Of a stretch of DNA of 64,000 nt, positions 27,202 through 36,200 are shown in pieces. The position numbers and the translations under genes were made by a program. The DNA is taken from assembly GCA_964554535.1 (NCBI GenBank), contig CAZKPB010000006.1, positions 41,681-105,680 of the forward strand, given 5' to 3'. Numbering within the stretch: the stretch's first letter is position 1; each line of letters starts with the position of its first letter. This stretch comes from DMER64 sp964554535. Its GTDB lineage: Bacteria; Bacteroidota; Bacteroidia; Bacteroidales; UBA932. The notes below the pieces were generated by a model. That model saw nothing but the letters and a program-made list of their open reading frames with translations. It was not told the DNA's origin and searched no databases.

Positions 27202-29310
27202 TTAGGATATTTTGCTATAATCTATGGCCGAACTGCCCAACAACGCCAGTTGTTTGGGAAGCAGGGCGTTACTTTCCTTTTCCAATAGCGGGTCATCATC
27301 CAGGATGCGCTGTGCCTCTCTCCGCGCCAGTTCCAGTATCTGTCCGTCGTGCGCCAGGTCGGCAATGCGCAGTTCAAAGGCCAGACCGCTCTGGGCCGTG
27401 CCTTCCAGGTCGCCCGGGCCGCGCAGGCGCATATCGGCCTCGGCAATTTCAAAACCGTTGGTGCTCTGGCACATCAGTTCCAGGCGGGCCTTGGCTTCTT
27501 TGCTCAATTTGTTGCCGTGCAGCAACAGGCAGAACGACTTTTCGGCGCCTCGGCCTACTCTGCCACGTAGCTGGTGGAGCTGGGACAGGCCAAAACGCTC
27601 GGCACTCTCAACTACCATTACCGAGGCGTTGGGTACGTCCACACCCACTTCAATGACCTGCGTGGCCACCAGAATATGGGCGATGCCGCCGGTAAACAAA
27701 GCCATTTCCGAGGCTTTGTCCTGCGGGCTCAACTGACCGTGAACCATAGCGGTGCAATAGGTGGGGGCGGGAAAAAGGCGGATGATTTCCTGATAGCCGG
27801 TTTCCAGATTTTCATAATCCATTTTTTCAGACTCGTGAATGAGCGGGTACACAATGTATACCTGGCGTCCGGCCTTGATCTGGCCGCGCAGGAACATATA
27901 GACACTCTCACGGTGTGCCGAGGAATATTTGAGGGTCTTTACGGGCTGGCGTCCCGGGGGAAGCTGGTCAATGACAGAGACATCCAGGTCTCCGTACAGC
28001 GTCATGGCCAAGGTTCGGGGAATGGGGGTGGCGGTCATCACCAGTATGTGCGGAGGGGCCCCTTGTGTCTTACGCCACAATTTGGCGCGCTGTTCCACAC
28101 CAAAACGGTGCTGCTCGTCAATGACCACAAAGCCCAGCCTCTGAAACTGCACGGTATCTTCAATCAGAGCGTGCGTACCAAGGAGCAGGTGCAGACTGCC
28201 GTCTTCAAGGGCCCCTGCAAGCGCCTTGCGCTCGGCCGCCTTGGTGGTGCCGGTGAGCAGGCCCACGTGAATGTCAAGCCCTTCCAGAAAACGGCTGATG
28301 GTGGCGTAGTGCTGCTGGGCCAGAATCTCGGTGGGAGCCATAAGGCAGGCCTGGTAGCCGTTGTCCACCGCAATGAGGGCGCATAGCAGGGCCACCAGGG
28401 TTTTGCCGCTGCCCACGTCTCCCTGCAGCAGACGGTTCATCTGGCGTCCGCTGCCCATATCGGAGCGGATTTCCTTAATGACGCGTTTTTGGGCATCCGT
28501 AAGTTCAAAGGGAAGCCGCATATAGCAACTGTTGAATGCGTTCCCCACCCGGGCAAAGCGCAGACCGTCCAGGGCGCGCAACCTGACACAGCGGGCTTTG
28601 AGCAATCCCAGTTGTATATAAAACAGTTCTTCAAATTTCAAGCGCATCCGGGCAGCCTGCAAACTTTTGGTGTCTTTGGGGAAGTGCACGGCTTCCAGCG
28701 CCAGATGCAGGGGCATCAGGCGCATCCGTTTAATCAGATGGGCCGGAAGGGTTTCCGGTATATAGCTTTCCGTTTTAGTCAATACCCAGGCTATCATCTT
28801 AGAAAAGACTTTCTGGGTAAAGCCGCGGTCTTTCAAGGTTTCTGTAGACGGATAGACGGCTTGCAGACCGGCGTTGCCGCGCAGGCTCTGGTCCACAGGG
28901 GGATCAATCTCCGGATGTACCAGGTTAAGGCGACCGTTGAACGAGGTGGGTTTCCCGAAAACAATGTATTCTGTCTGGGTTTTCAACTTCTCCTGCATCC
29001 AGCGGATACCTTTGAAAAAGACCAATTCCACGCTTCCGGTGGGGTCCTTGAAAATGGCGGTGAGCCGTTGTTTGTGCGGCCCGCTGCCCACAATTTTGAG
29101 GTCGGTGATTACTCCGCGCAACTGTACATAGGGCAGGTCGGCTGTCAGCTCGTTGACGGCATAGAAACGGGTACGGTTAATATAGCGGAAAGGGTAGTAC
29201 CGTATCAATTGCCCGTAAGTGGTGATTCCCAGTTCATTTTCCAATTCTTTGGCCCTTTTGGGCCCTATCCCGGGGACAAACTGGATAGACGTGTCCATCA
29301 TACTGCTCAT
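27202..29310 (-). CDS. recG: ATP-dependent DNA helicase RecG
   Basis: A 702-residue branch-migration helicase that rescues stalled replication forks. Parts: an N-terminal helix-hairpin-like start (QFVPGIGPKRAKEL), the OB-fold wedge domain (PYVQLRGVITDLKIVG), then the superfamily 2 motor with Walker A LLQGDVGSGKT, the DEQH box in VVIDEQHRFG, motif III TATPIPRTLAM, motif VI QLRGRVGRG and the C-terminal TRG region. I start at ATG 29310 (MSSMMDTS): the longer frame to 29376 has no homology and a promoter box TATCTTTG ends four bases before 29310, so the mRNA would start at or next to this ATG. MMDTS starts three or four codons later are also possible. Confidence 0.95.
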   Translation of the reverse strand: MSSMMDTSIQFVPGIGPKRAKELENELGITTYGQLIRYYPFRYINRTRFYAVNELTADLPYVQLRGVITDLKIVGSGPHKQRLTAIFKDPTGSVELVFFKGIRWMQEKLKTQTEYIVFGKPTSFNGRLNLVHPEIDPPVDQSLRGNAGLQAVYPSTETLKDRGFTQKVFSKMIAWVLTKTESYIPETLPAHLIKRMRLMPLHLALEAVHFPKDTKSLQAARMRLKFEELFYIQLGLLKARCVRLRALDGLRFARVGNAFNSCYMRLPFELTDAQKRVIKEIRSDMGSGRQMNRLLQGDVGSGKTLVALLCALIAVDNGYQACLMAPTEILAQQHYATISRFLEGLDIHVGLLTGTTKAAERKALAGALEDGSLHLLLGTHALIEDTVQFQRLGFVVIDEQHRFGVEQRAKLWRKTQGAPPHILVMTATPIPRTLAMTLYGDLDVSVIDQLPPGRQPVKTLKYSSAHRESVYMFLRGQIKAGRQVYIVYPLIHESEKMDYENLETGYQEIIRLFPAPTYCTAMVHGQLSPQDKASEMALFTGGIAHILVATQVIEVGVDVPNASVMVVESAERFGLSQLHQLRGRVGRGAEKSFCLLLHGNKLSKEAKARLELMCQSTNGFEIAEADMRLRGPGDLEGTAQSGLAFELRIADLAHDGQILELARREAQRILDDDPLLEKESNALLPKQLALLGSSAIDYSKIS

Positions 29311-29314
29311 AAAA

Positions 29315-29322
29315 CAAAGATA
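29315..29322 (-). promoter_or_regulatory. -7 box of recG, four bases before the ATG
   Basis: On the minus strand TATCTTTG fits TAnnTTTG. With only four bases to the ATG at 29310 the transcript is predicted to be leaderless, or to use one of the next ATG codons. Confidence 0.5.
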
Positions 29323-29430
29323 CGGAATTTTGCCGATTCTTGTGATGCACACAAAAAGCCAGGCAACCCGACTCACAAAAGTGACCCGAAGTAGTCCCTT
29401 GAAATAGAAAGAAAAAATTTGGGAAACCGC

Positions 29431-29847
29431 TTATTTGCGCTTATTCTTCTGGAGTTTCAACTTGTAGGCAACCGTATAACTGTTGTCCGAAGGATTGTGC
29501 ACCACATTGGTGTCTTTGTCACTGAACGAATATGTGACAAGCGTATCCCGGTAATAGCCGCTCAGATCCGTAAAGGTGACCATCATAGCCCGTTGCTTGT
29601 TGTCCGTTACCAGCTGATTCGCACATTTGCCGGCGGCATCTGTATATGTCGTGTCCGACTGCACCATTACCGAATAAGAACGGTGCATGATGACCCTGAT
29701 GTTTTCCAGCGGCACATTGGCAATATTGGTGACGGTGCCGTTCAGATTGTAAACGTGTGTGGTGTTAATGGTTTTTACGCAGGCGGCAAGAATAAGCGTC
29801 AGGGCCAACCCCGTAAACCCGAACCGCAATAGCTTTTTATAACACAT
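29431..29847 (-). CDS. Small hypothetical lipoprotein downstream of yicC
   Basis: A 138-residue lipoprotein with lipobox LAAC (Cys23). The mature part looks like one beta-sandwich of the carboxypeptidase-regulatory or transthyretin type: NLNGTVTNIANVPLENIRVIM is the usual opening of such domains, followed by SDTTYTDAAGKCANQL. The C-terminus is very basic (KLKLQKNKRK). It overlaps the yicC stop by 11 bases, so it is co-transcribed with yicC, but I know no functional link. Function unknown. Confidence 0.75.
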   Translation of the reverse strand: MCYKKLLRFGFTGLALTLILAACVKTINTTHVYNLNGTVTNIANVPLENIRVIMHRSYSVMVQSDTTYTDAAGKCANQLVTDNKQRAMMVTFTDLSGYYRDTLVTYSFSDKDTNVVHNPSDNSYTVAYKLKLQKNKRK

Positions 29848-30715
29848 TGAGTACTTGTTCTTTAATTTTTTCCAATTCGTCCTTCATCTTGACCACGTAC
29901 TGCTGCATTCCGGCGTGAGTGGCTTTAGAGCCCAGCGTGTTGATTTCCCGACCCATCTCCTGGGCAATGAAATTCAACTTGCGACCGGGGTACGGCTCGG
30001 AGTCAAGCGTCTGGCGGAAATACGTGCAGTGCTGGCGCAAGCGCACCCGTTCTTCCGTGATGTCCGCCTTTTCCAAATAGTATATCAATTCTTGTTCCAA
30101 ACGATTGGGATCAAAAGAAATATCTCCGTTCAATCCATTTAGTCTTTCTACCAATCTACTACGAACCAGCGCAATACGCTCAGGGTCCATAGCCTCTACC
30201 GTAGTCAGATACTGTTCTATCAAATCCACTCGCAACAGCAAATCCCTGCCCAGACGCTCCCCTTCTTTAGAGCGGAACTGGTCCAGATGCTCCACAGCCC
30301 GGTCAATGCACTCGCTCAATGCTTCCCAGACGGCAGGCTCCATCTCTGCCTTGCGCGTCTCGCGCACCTCGGGCATACGCAACAGCACGGCAGCCATCTC
30401 GGCCGGAGCCACTTTCAGATGCAGGGCGTCAAAAATGGTTTTTACCTCATTGTAGTAGTGGGTAATCAGTGCTGCGTTGAAGGCCTCGGGCAAGGCTTCT
30501 TGGTCCTGCTCCACGGTGATGAACAAATCAATGTTGCCACGCTGCAAGGCATCGGCCATTTTCTGCCGTAGGGCGGGCTCGTTTTCTCTGAGAATCTGTG
30601 AAGTCTTGAAACTGATGTCAGCCGTCTTTCCGTTCACCGAACGGATTTCGACCGTGTATTTCTTGTTTTCTATTGTGGCTACCGCTTTACCGTAACCGGT
30701 CATTGAACGAATCAT
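29837..30715 (-). CDS. YicC family endoribonuclease
   Basis: A 292-residue protein of the YicC/YloC family. The N-terminus IRSMTGYGKA and the C-terminal block GRKLNFIAQEMGREINTLGSKA, which carries conserved acidic and Asn residues, are diagnostic; the middle is helical. E. coli YicC has been linked to RNA decay and has endoribonuclease activity, so a role in RNA turnover is likely. I use ATG 30715 (MIRSMTGYG, matching the family start); an ATG two codons earlier at 30721 is possible. A -7 box TATCTTTG lies upstream. In many bacteria yicC precedes gmk, but here a lipoprotein gene follows. Confidence 0.9.
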   Translation of the reverse strand: MIRSMTGYGKAVATIENKKYTVEIRSVNGKTADISFKTSQILRENEPALRQKMADALQRGNIDLFITVEQDQEALPEAFNAALITHYYNEVKTIFDALHLKVAPAEMAAVLLRMPEVRETRKAEMEPAVWEALSECIDRAVEHLDQFRSKEGERLGRDLLLRVDLIEQYLTTVEAMDPERIALVRSRLVERLNGLNGDISFDPNRLEQELIYYLEKADITEERVRLRQHCTYFRQTLDSEPYPGRKLNFIAQEMGREINTLGSKATHAGMQQYVVKMKDELEKIKEQVLNVL

Positions 30716-30734
30716 TTGCATTTTAATTAACACC

Positions 30735-30742
30735 CAAAGATA
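30735..30742 (-). promoter_or_regulatory. -7 box of yicC
   Basis: On the minus strand TATCTTTG fits TAnnTTTG, 13 or 19 bases before the two candidate ATG codons of yicC. Confidence 0.45.
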
Positions 30743-30787
30743 CACAAAAGTCACCACCCGCAGAAAAACGTGACCAGAAAAGGAACA

Positions 30788-30886
30788 CTAAAGTCCAAGA
30801 CCATGGCAGGCCCAATGCAAGGGTTTGCGACGAAAAAGATATCCCGTCACCATACCTGCCAGCAGCAGGGCTATCAGCTGAATCAT
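30788..30886 (-). pseudogene. 32-codon membrane peptide, possible remnant of lysine exporter LysO
   Basis: A short frame that starts 18 bases after the stop of the preceding lipoprotein gene and encodes one hydrophobic helix followed by a basic turn: MIQLIALLLAGMVTGYLFRR, then KPLHW and a stop. This resembles the first helix of LysO-type lysine exporters, where a helix with GxxxGY is followed by a pair of arginines. A full LysO module would continue with two or more helices; here a TAG stops it. A neighbouring frame gives a few more hydrophobic residues but no clear continuation. It may be a decayed lysO gene or a real small membrane protein; the call rests on recognition of a short pattern. 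Confidence 0.35.
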
Positions 30887-30904
30887 CGGAAGAGGAACCG
30901 CCTG

Positions 30905-31426
30905 TTAGAAAGTAAGCGTACGCGCGGGTTCCGAGAAAGAACTGATAGTAGCCGTAGCATCGGTCAAATAGAAAACCGCCGTATTGGGGTCCTCGGCCTT
31001 ATACATTGACTGCAAGGACGGGGTGGCTTCCAGCATGGAGCGTTTGGCCTCAATACGCGGGTCGTCCACTAAAGTGGCGGCTACCCTTATCCACTGGCTT
31101 CCGTTGTAGGCACACAACTCCACCTTGGGATTGGCCGCAATCTGCTTGGCCACGTTCTTGGAATGACCGGTCTGGATATACAGCTTGCTTTCAAAAATAT
31201 GCGCCGTTCCAAAAGGACGTACGCGGGGCTGGTCGCCTTCTACCGTAGCTATAAAATAGTATTGACAGGCTTTGAGAAATTCATACACTTCATTCATATT
31301 GGCTTCATTAGAAGTTTTGTAGGCTGCGTGATCCACATTGGCGGCAGCCTTTGTGTTTTTGTCTTGTGGCTGGCTGCAGGCCGTAACCAGCAACAGCACA
31401 GTGAGCAGAGAAATGAGTTTTTTCAT
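30905..31426 (-). CDS. PPOX/FMN-binding split-barrel domain lipoprotein
   Basis: A 173-residue protein with a lipoprotein signal (LVTAC, Cys17), a short linker, and a pyridoxamine 5'-phosphate oxidase-like split barrel: MNEVYEFLKACQYYFIATVEGDQPRVRPFG, LYIQTGHSKNVAKQIAANPKVEL and WIRVAATLVDD are typical of the flavin-binding family. Most relatives are cytoplasmic enzymes; a copy with a lipobox would place the domain in the periplasm, so it would have to bind FMN, heme or F420-like cofactors there or act as a binding protein. It is divergent from glnS; a near-match box TATCTTTA lies 20 bases before its start. Confidence 0.82.
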   Translation of the reverse strand: MKKLISLLTVLLLVTACSQPQDKNTKAAANVDHAAYKTSNEANMNEVYEFLKACQYYFIATVEGDQPRVRPFGTAHIFESKLYIQTGHSKNVAKQIAANPKVELCAYNGSQWIRVAATLVDDPRIEAKRSMLEATPSLQSMYKAEDPNTAVFYLTDATATISSFSEPARTLTF

Positions 31427-31457
31427 GGCTTATGCGTTTAGTTGGGTAAAGATACGT

Positions 31458-31465
31458 TATATTTG
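31458..31465 (+). promoter_or_regulatory. -7 box of glnS
   Basis: TATATTTG fits TAnnTTTG, 25 bases before the glnS ATG at 31491. It supports that start over earlier in-frame ATG codons. Confidence 0.5.
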
Positions 31466-31490
31466 TGGGTTAAAAAACACTCAACGCATT

Positions 31491-33215
31491 ATGATAGAAG
31501 AACAGCCGACCGCCACACCGCAAAGAGTCCGGAATTTTTTGGAAGAAATTATTGAGACCGACCTTCAAGAAGGAAAATACACCGCTATAACCACACGTTT
31601 CCCTCCCGAACCCAACGGTTACCTGCACATTGGCCACGCAAAAAGTATTTGCCTCAATTTTGGTCTGGCCAAACAATACGGCGGCAAGACCAACCTGCGT
31701 TTTGACGATACCAACCCCGTCAAGGAAGACACCGAATACGTGGACTCCATCAAGGAAGACATCCAGTGGCTGGGCTTCCAGTGGGCCAACGAATTCTACG
31801 CATCGGACTATTTTGACCAACTCTATATATGGGCCCACCTGCTTATTCAGAAAGGATTGGCATATGTGGACGACCAGACTCAGGAAGAAATCCGTATGGG
31901 CCGCGGCACCGTCACCACTCCGGGCACCGAAAGTCCCTGGCGCAACCGCTCCATAGAAGAGAACGCGGATCTGTTTACACGCATGAAAGACGGAGAATTC
32001 CCCGACGGTAGCAAGGTACTCCGTGCCAAAATTGACATGGCCCACCCCAACATGCTGTTCCGCGACCCGTTGCTGTACCGCATCATCCACACCGACCACC
32101 ACCGCACCGGCAACAAATGGTGCATCTACCCCATGTACGACTTTGCCCACGGCCAGTGCGACTCCATAGAACACATCACCCACTCTATCTGCACCCTTGA
32201 ATTTGACGTGCACCGTCCGCTATACGATTGGTTCATAGAAAATCTGGAAATATTCCCTTCTCACCAGTACGAATTTGCCCGCCTCAACATCACCTACACG
32301 GTAATGAGCAAGCGCAAATTGCTCGAACTGGTACGTTTGGGTCTGGTAAGCGGCTGGAACGACGCCCGCATGCCCACCATCTGCGGCCTGCGCCGTCGCG
32401 GCTACACCCCCGAGAGTATCCGCCTGTTTGCCGAGAAAGTGGGCGTGGCCAAACGCGACAACATCATTGACCTGTCCCTTATGGAATGGTGTCTCAGAGA
32501 AGAACTCAACAAGAGCGCCCACCGCTATATGGCCGTGCTGGATCCCGTTAAAGTGGTCATTACCAATTATCCGGAAGGCCAAAGTGAAGAATGCACCGCT
32601 CCCCTTAACCCGGAAGACCCCACGGCCGGCAGTCATATTGTACCCTTTAGCCGTGAAATTTACATAGAACGCGACGACTTTATGGAAGAACCTCCCAAAA
32701 AATTCTTCCGATTGCGGCCCGGCGGTGAAGTCCGACTCAAATATGCCTATATCATCAAATGTGAAGACATTGTCAAAGACGCGCAAGGCAACATCACCCA
32801 GATCAACTGCACCTACGACCCCACCTCCAAACCGGGAGGCGAATGCTGGCGCAGTGTAAAGGGAACCATCCACTGGCTGAGTGTCGCCCACGCCAAAAAA
32901 GCCACCGTTAACCTTTACGACCGCCTGTTTACTGAACCCTACATGGGTTCCATTCCCGAAGGTAATGACTATAAAGAATACCTCAACCCGCAATCATTGC
33001 GCGTGGTGGAAGCTTATATAGACCCGGCTTTGTGCGCCCTGGCGGAAGGCATTCCCGCCGCCAAGGAAGACGCACGGCGCCAGCGCGTGCAATTTGAACG
33101 GTTGGGCTATTTTGTGGCCGATATCCAAAGCAGTCCGGAGAAACCTGTCTTCAACCGCATCTGCACGCTGAAGGACACGTTTGCCAAAACCATGACTCCG
33201 CAGCAGAACGGGTAA
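31491..33215 (+). CDS. glnS: Glutaminyl-tRNA synthetase
   Basis: A 574-residue class I aminoacyl-tRNA synthetase. The HIGH motif is in PPEPNGYLHIGHAKSICLNFG, the KMSKS equivalent is VMSKRKL, and the C-terminal part has the two beta-barrel anticodon-binding domains (YIERDDFMEEPPKKFFRL; RSVKGTIHWLS). The anticodon-binding region and length fit GlnS, not GltX. The longer open frame to 31338 overlaps the divergent lipoprotein gene and lies upstream of the promoter box, so ATG 31491 is the start. Stands alone between two divergent or convergent neighbours. Confidence 0.95.
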   Translation: MIEEQPTATPQRVRNFLEEIIETDLQEGKYTAITTRFPPEPNGYLHIGHAKSICLNFGLAKQYGGKTNLRFDDTNPVKEDTEYVDSIKEDIQWLGFQWANEFYASDYFDQLYIWAHLLIQKGLAYVDDQTQEEIRMGRGTVTTPGTESPWRNRSIEENADLFTRMKDGEFPDGSKVLRAKIDMAHPNMLFRDPLLYRIIHTDHHRTGNKWCIYPMYDFAHGQCDSIEHITHSICTLEFDVHRPLYDWFIENLEIFPSHQYEFARLNITYTVMSKRKLLELVRLGLVSGWNDARMPTICGLRRRGYTPESIRLFAEKVGVAKRDNIIDLSLMEWCLREELNKSAHRYMAVLDPVKVVITNYPEGQSEECTAPLNPEDPTAGSHIVPFSREIYIERDDFMEEPPKKFFRLRPGGEVRLKYAYIIKCEDIVKDAQGNITQINCTYDPTSKPGGECWRSVKGTIHWLSVAHAKKATVNLYDRLFTEPYMGSIPEGNDYKEYLNPQSLRVVEAYIDPALCALAEGIPAAKEDARRQRVQFERLGYFVADIQSSPEKPVFNRICTLKDTFAKTMTPQQNG

Positions 33216-33257
33216 AACCCCGTGCGGCCGCATAACACTTCCGGGTACGCAGCAGGA

Positions 33258-36200
33258 TTACTCCAGCCAGCGGCCCGGAAGCGTTGCGTTTATACTTCCC
33301 TGATACATGGCCTCACAAGTGACGGCCGGCAGATAATACCGTCCCTGATAAGTGGCCGTAAGTTTCACTTCATATGTGACTCTTGCCCCTGCGGGCAGGT
33401 CAAAGTACGTCAATACGCGGTCATCCCGGATGTCCTGATAGGTGATTCCGTGCGGGGCTTCTTCCCTGTCATACAACCGGTCGTTGCGGATTTCCCAGGA
33501 CGAAGGGAAACGTTGTACCAGTGCCAGATTCGTCAGATTGGTCTGCGCCTTGGTGTTGCGTACCGTCACACAGGCCCTGAAGTCCCTGCCTTGCTCCAAT
33601 GTAGCTGGATCCAGCAAGTTGCCGTCAGCATCCCAATAAATCACGCTCAAATCCAATCCGTTTGAAGTCCCTTGGCGGTTGTCTTTCTCCATAATTCCGG
33701 AAGAGGAAAGCACACAATAGAGCGGCGATTCCCCTTTGTTGACTACGGTTAACGGAACTTGCGCATCGGTACCGGACAACGGCACGGACTGCGTGGCAAG
33801 GGCCTTTTCTGACAGCACTTTCCCGGTTTTTCCCCCCACGGTATACTCGGCGTGAATCCCTTCGCCCTGTCCTCCGGCCGCCTTGACGTAGGTTGCCACC
33901 GCTTTCAATGCCCAGGCACAAGACTGGGTGCTCATATAATACGAGCGATCGTTCAGTTTTTGAGCCAGAGAGGTCAGTAGTTCAAAGGCATCGGTGGTAC
34001 GTCCCAAGGCCGTAAGCACTTCAATACATACCGCCGTGCTCCGCTCGGCACTGTCAAAACTATCCGAGAACGGATCAAACGTGTTGTTTTCCTTAATGTT
34101 GTCAATCAGGCGTTCTGCCTGCGCCTTTTTGCCGTCGGCCGCATAGGCGCCCGCCAGCAACCACAGGGCCTGCGAGGGGGCCTTGTCATAGTCATCGGTA
34201 AAGCGGTTCATGGCCCCGCGCTGTGCCTTGCCCCCCAGCGAGAGCACGTACAGAGCATACGCCTGATCCTGAGCCGGGTTGTCCGCATTGTTGACAAAAC
34301 GCAGCAGAAAATTGAGGGCATGCTCTTTCATCTTGCCGGGAATCTGATAGCCGCAGGCTTCTGCCGCCACAAGAAAATGCGTGGCATATAGGGTAGCCCA
34401 GCGGTGGTAATACTCCGTTTGCGAAGGCCAGTAAGAGAACGATCCGTTGGAGAGCTGGTATTTAGGCAATAGGGAAAGGGCCGCCGTGACCTTCTTGTCC
34501 GTATCCCGCAAGGCTTCGGTAAACAGATTCAAGTACAACTGCGGGAACACGCCCGACACCACCTGCTCCACACACCCGTGCGGATATTGTGTCAGATAGG
34601 TCAGCCTGGATTCCAGGTCAATGGAGGGCAAGGTGGAAAATTCCACCTGTGCGGTTTGAGTGCCCGCCTGACCGGCCAGTTCAAAATTTCCCTTCCAGGA
34701 TTGGCCCGGTTCAATCACCATCCGCTGCGTCACGCTGACCCGCGGATTGGGGTTGATCACATCAACCCGGGTGGTCTGTTGAGCCTTGTCTTTGGCGCAG
34801 GAAGCTTGTACCGTCAAATTTCCGATACCCTCTACATCGGCCGCCTTGATACGAAAAAACACGACCTGCTCGCCTTTATGCGAAACGGTAACGGAGGCAT
34901 TACGGTCTCCCATTACCGAAAAGGCACCATCGGCCTGCACTTCCACAGTCACCCGGCCCAGGTTTTCTTCGGTAGCCATCACGGTCACCGGAAGCAGCAC
35001 TTCTTCCTGCGTACCGACCGTACGAGGCAAGGTAGCGGCAATCATCAAGGGCTTTGTCACCTGCACTTCCTGTTGCACACTTCCCTGCGCCCTGCCGTCG
35101 GTAGCTATGGCCATCACCCGCACCGCGCCAATGTAGGCCGGCAAATCCACCCGGTGCACCGCTTTTTGGCCCGCTTTCAGGTCAAAGGGACCCATAAAAC
35201 TTACTACGGCCTTGAATCGCTCGGCCTTAAGGGCTTGCGCCAGCGGAGAGCCCAAGGCGTTGTCCCCGCCCACGGCAAACAATTGTTCTATGGCCCCTCC
35301 GTAGGCGCCAATGATTTTGTCATAGCTGTCCCAGGTGCTGATTCCCAGGGCTTCCTTACTGTTAAAGAAACCCCACGGATCCGGAGTACGGTATCCGGTC
35401 AGATTCAACAACCCTTCATCCACCACTGCCAATACGTAACTCATTGCTTTTCCGGCTTCTTCACTGACCGTAATTTTCATTGTGGATTCGGGACGAATTT
35501 CAGATGCCGTTTCCACCAGCGGTTTCAGGAGCGAAGCAGGGTCGGAAACCATAACGGGCTGTACGCCAAACATACGTATGGGTGCATCGTTCAAGGTATT
35601 GGCGTGAGGCTGAATCAGCGTCACAAAAGCATAGGTATTGGGAACCATTTCCGAAGTCACTTCAATGGGAATCCGTGTCTGGCCGGCCTCGCAATCCACA
35701 TAAAAGGACCTGAGAACTTTGTTGCCTTTTTCCAATGACACCAACGCCCGGGCTCCCGGTGAAGAAGGAATGGTCAACACTGCGGTCTGACCCGCCACAT
35801 AAGATTCTTTGTCCAGGGTCGAGAACAGGCGAGTGGCCCCTTCCCCCACTCCGGACGCCGCACTGCCGTCGGGGCTGTATACCTGATACATTTTGGCCGC
35901 GGCATGCAAGCCCACCGGGTCGGTCACCCTTACATAATAAACACCTTCCTCTTTGTTCTTCCAATTGTAGGAAAATGTGGCCTTGCCGTTGCGATCGGCA
36001 TTAACCGTGAAGGTTTCCACAGGCTGCACCTGCTGGTCATAAAAATAATTAGCCAGTCCGTCCGCAGTGGCATTCCACCACCAGTTCCAGGACAATTTGT
36101 ACACAGTCACCTCCACTTGTTTCACCTCGCCGGAAGTCCCGTCGGCGTTGAGAGCCACTACTTCAAAGGCATGCGGGGTATTCACGTCAAGATAGCTTTC

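Noticed and set aside
30770..31009. 79-codon plus-strand open frame between yicC and the PPOX lipoprotein
   Set aside because: Overlaps a coding region on the other strand and gives a random-looking basic product.
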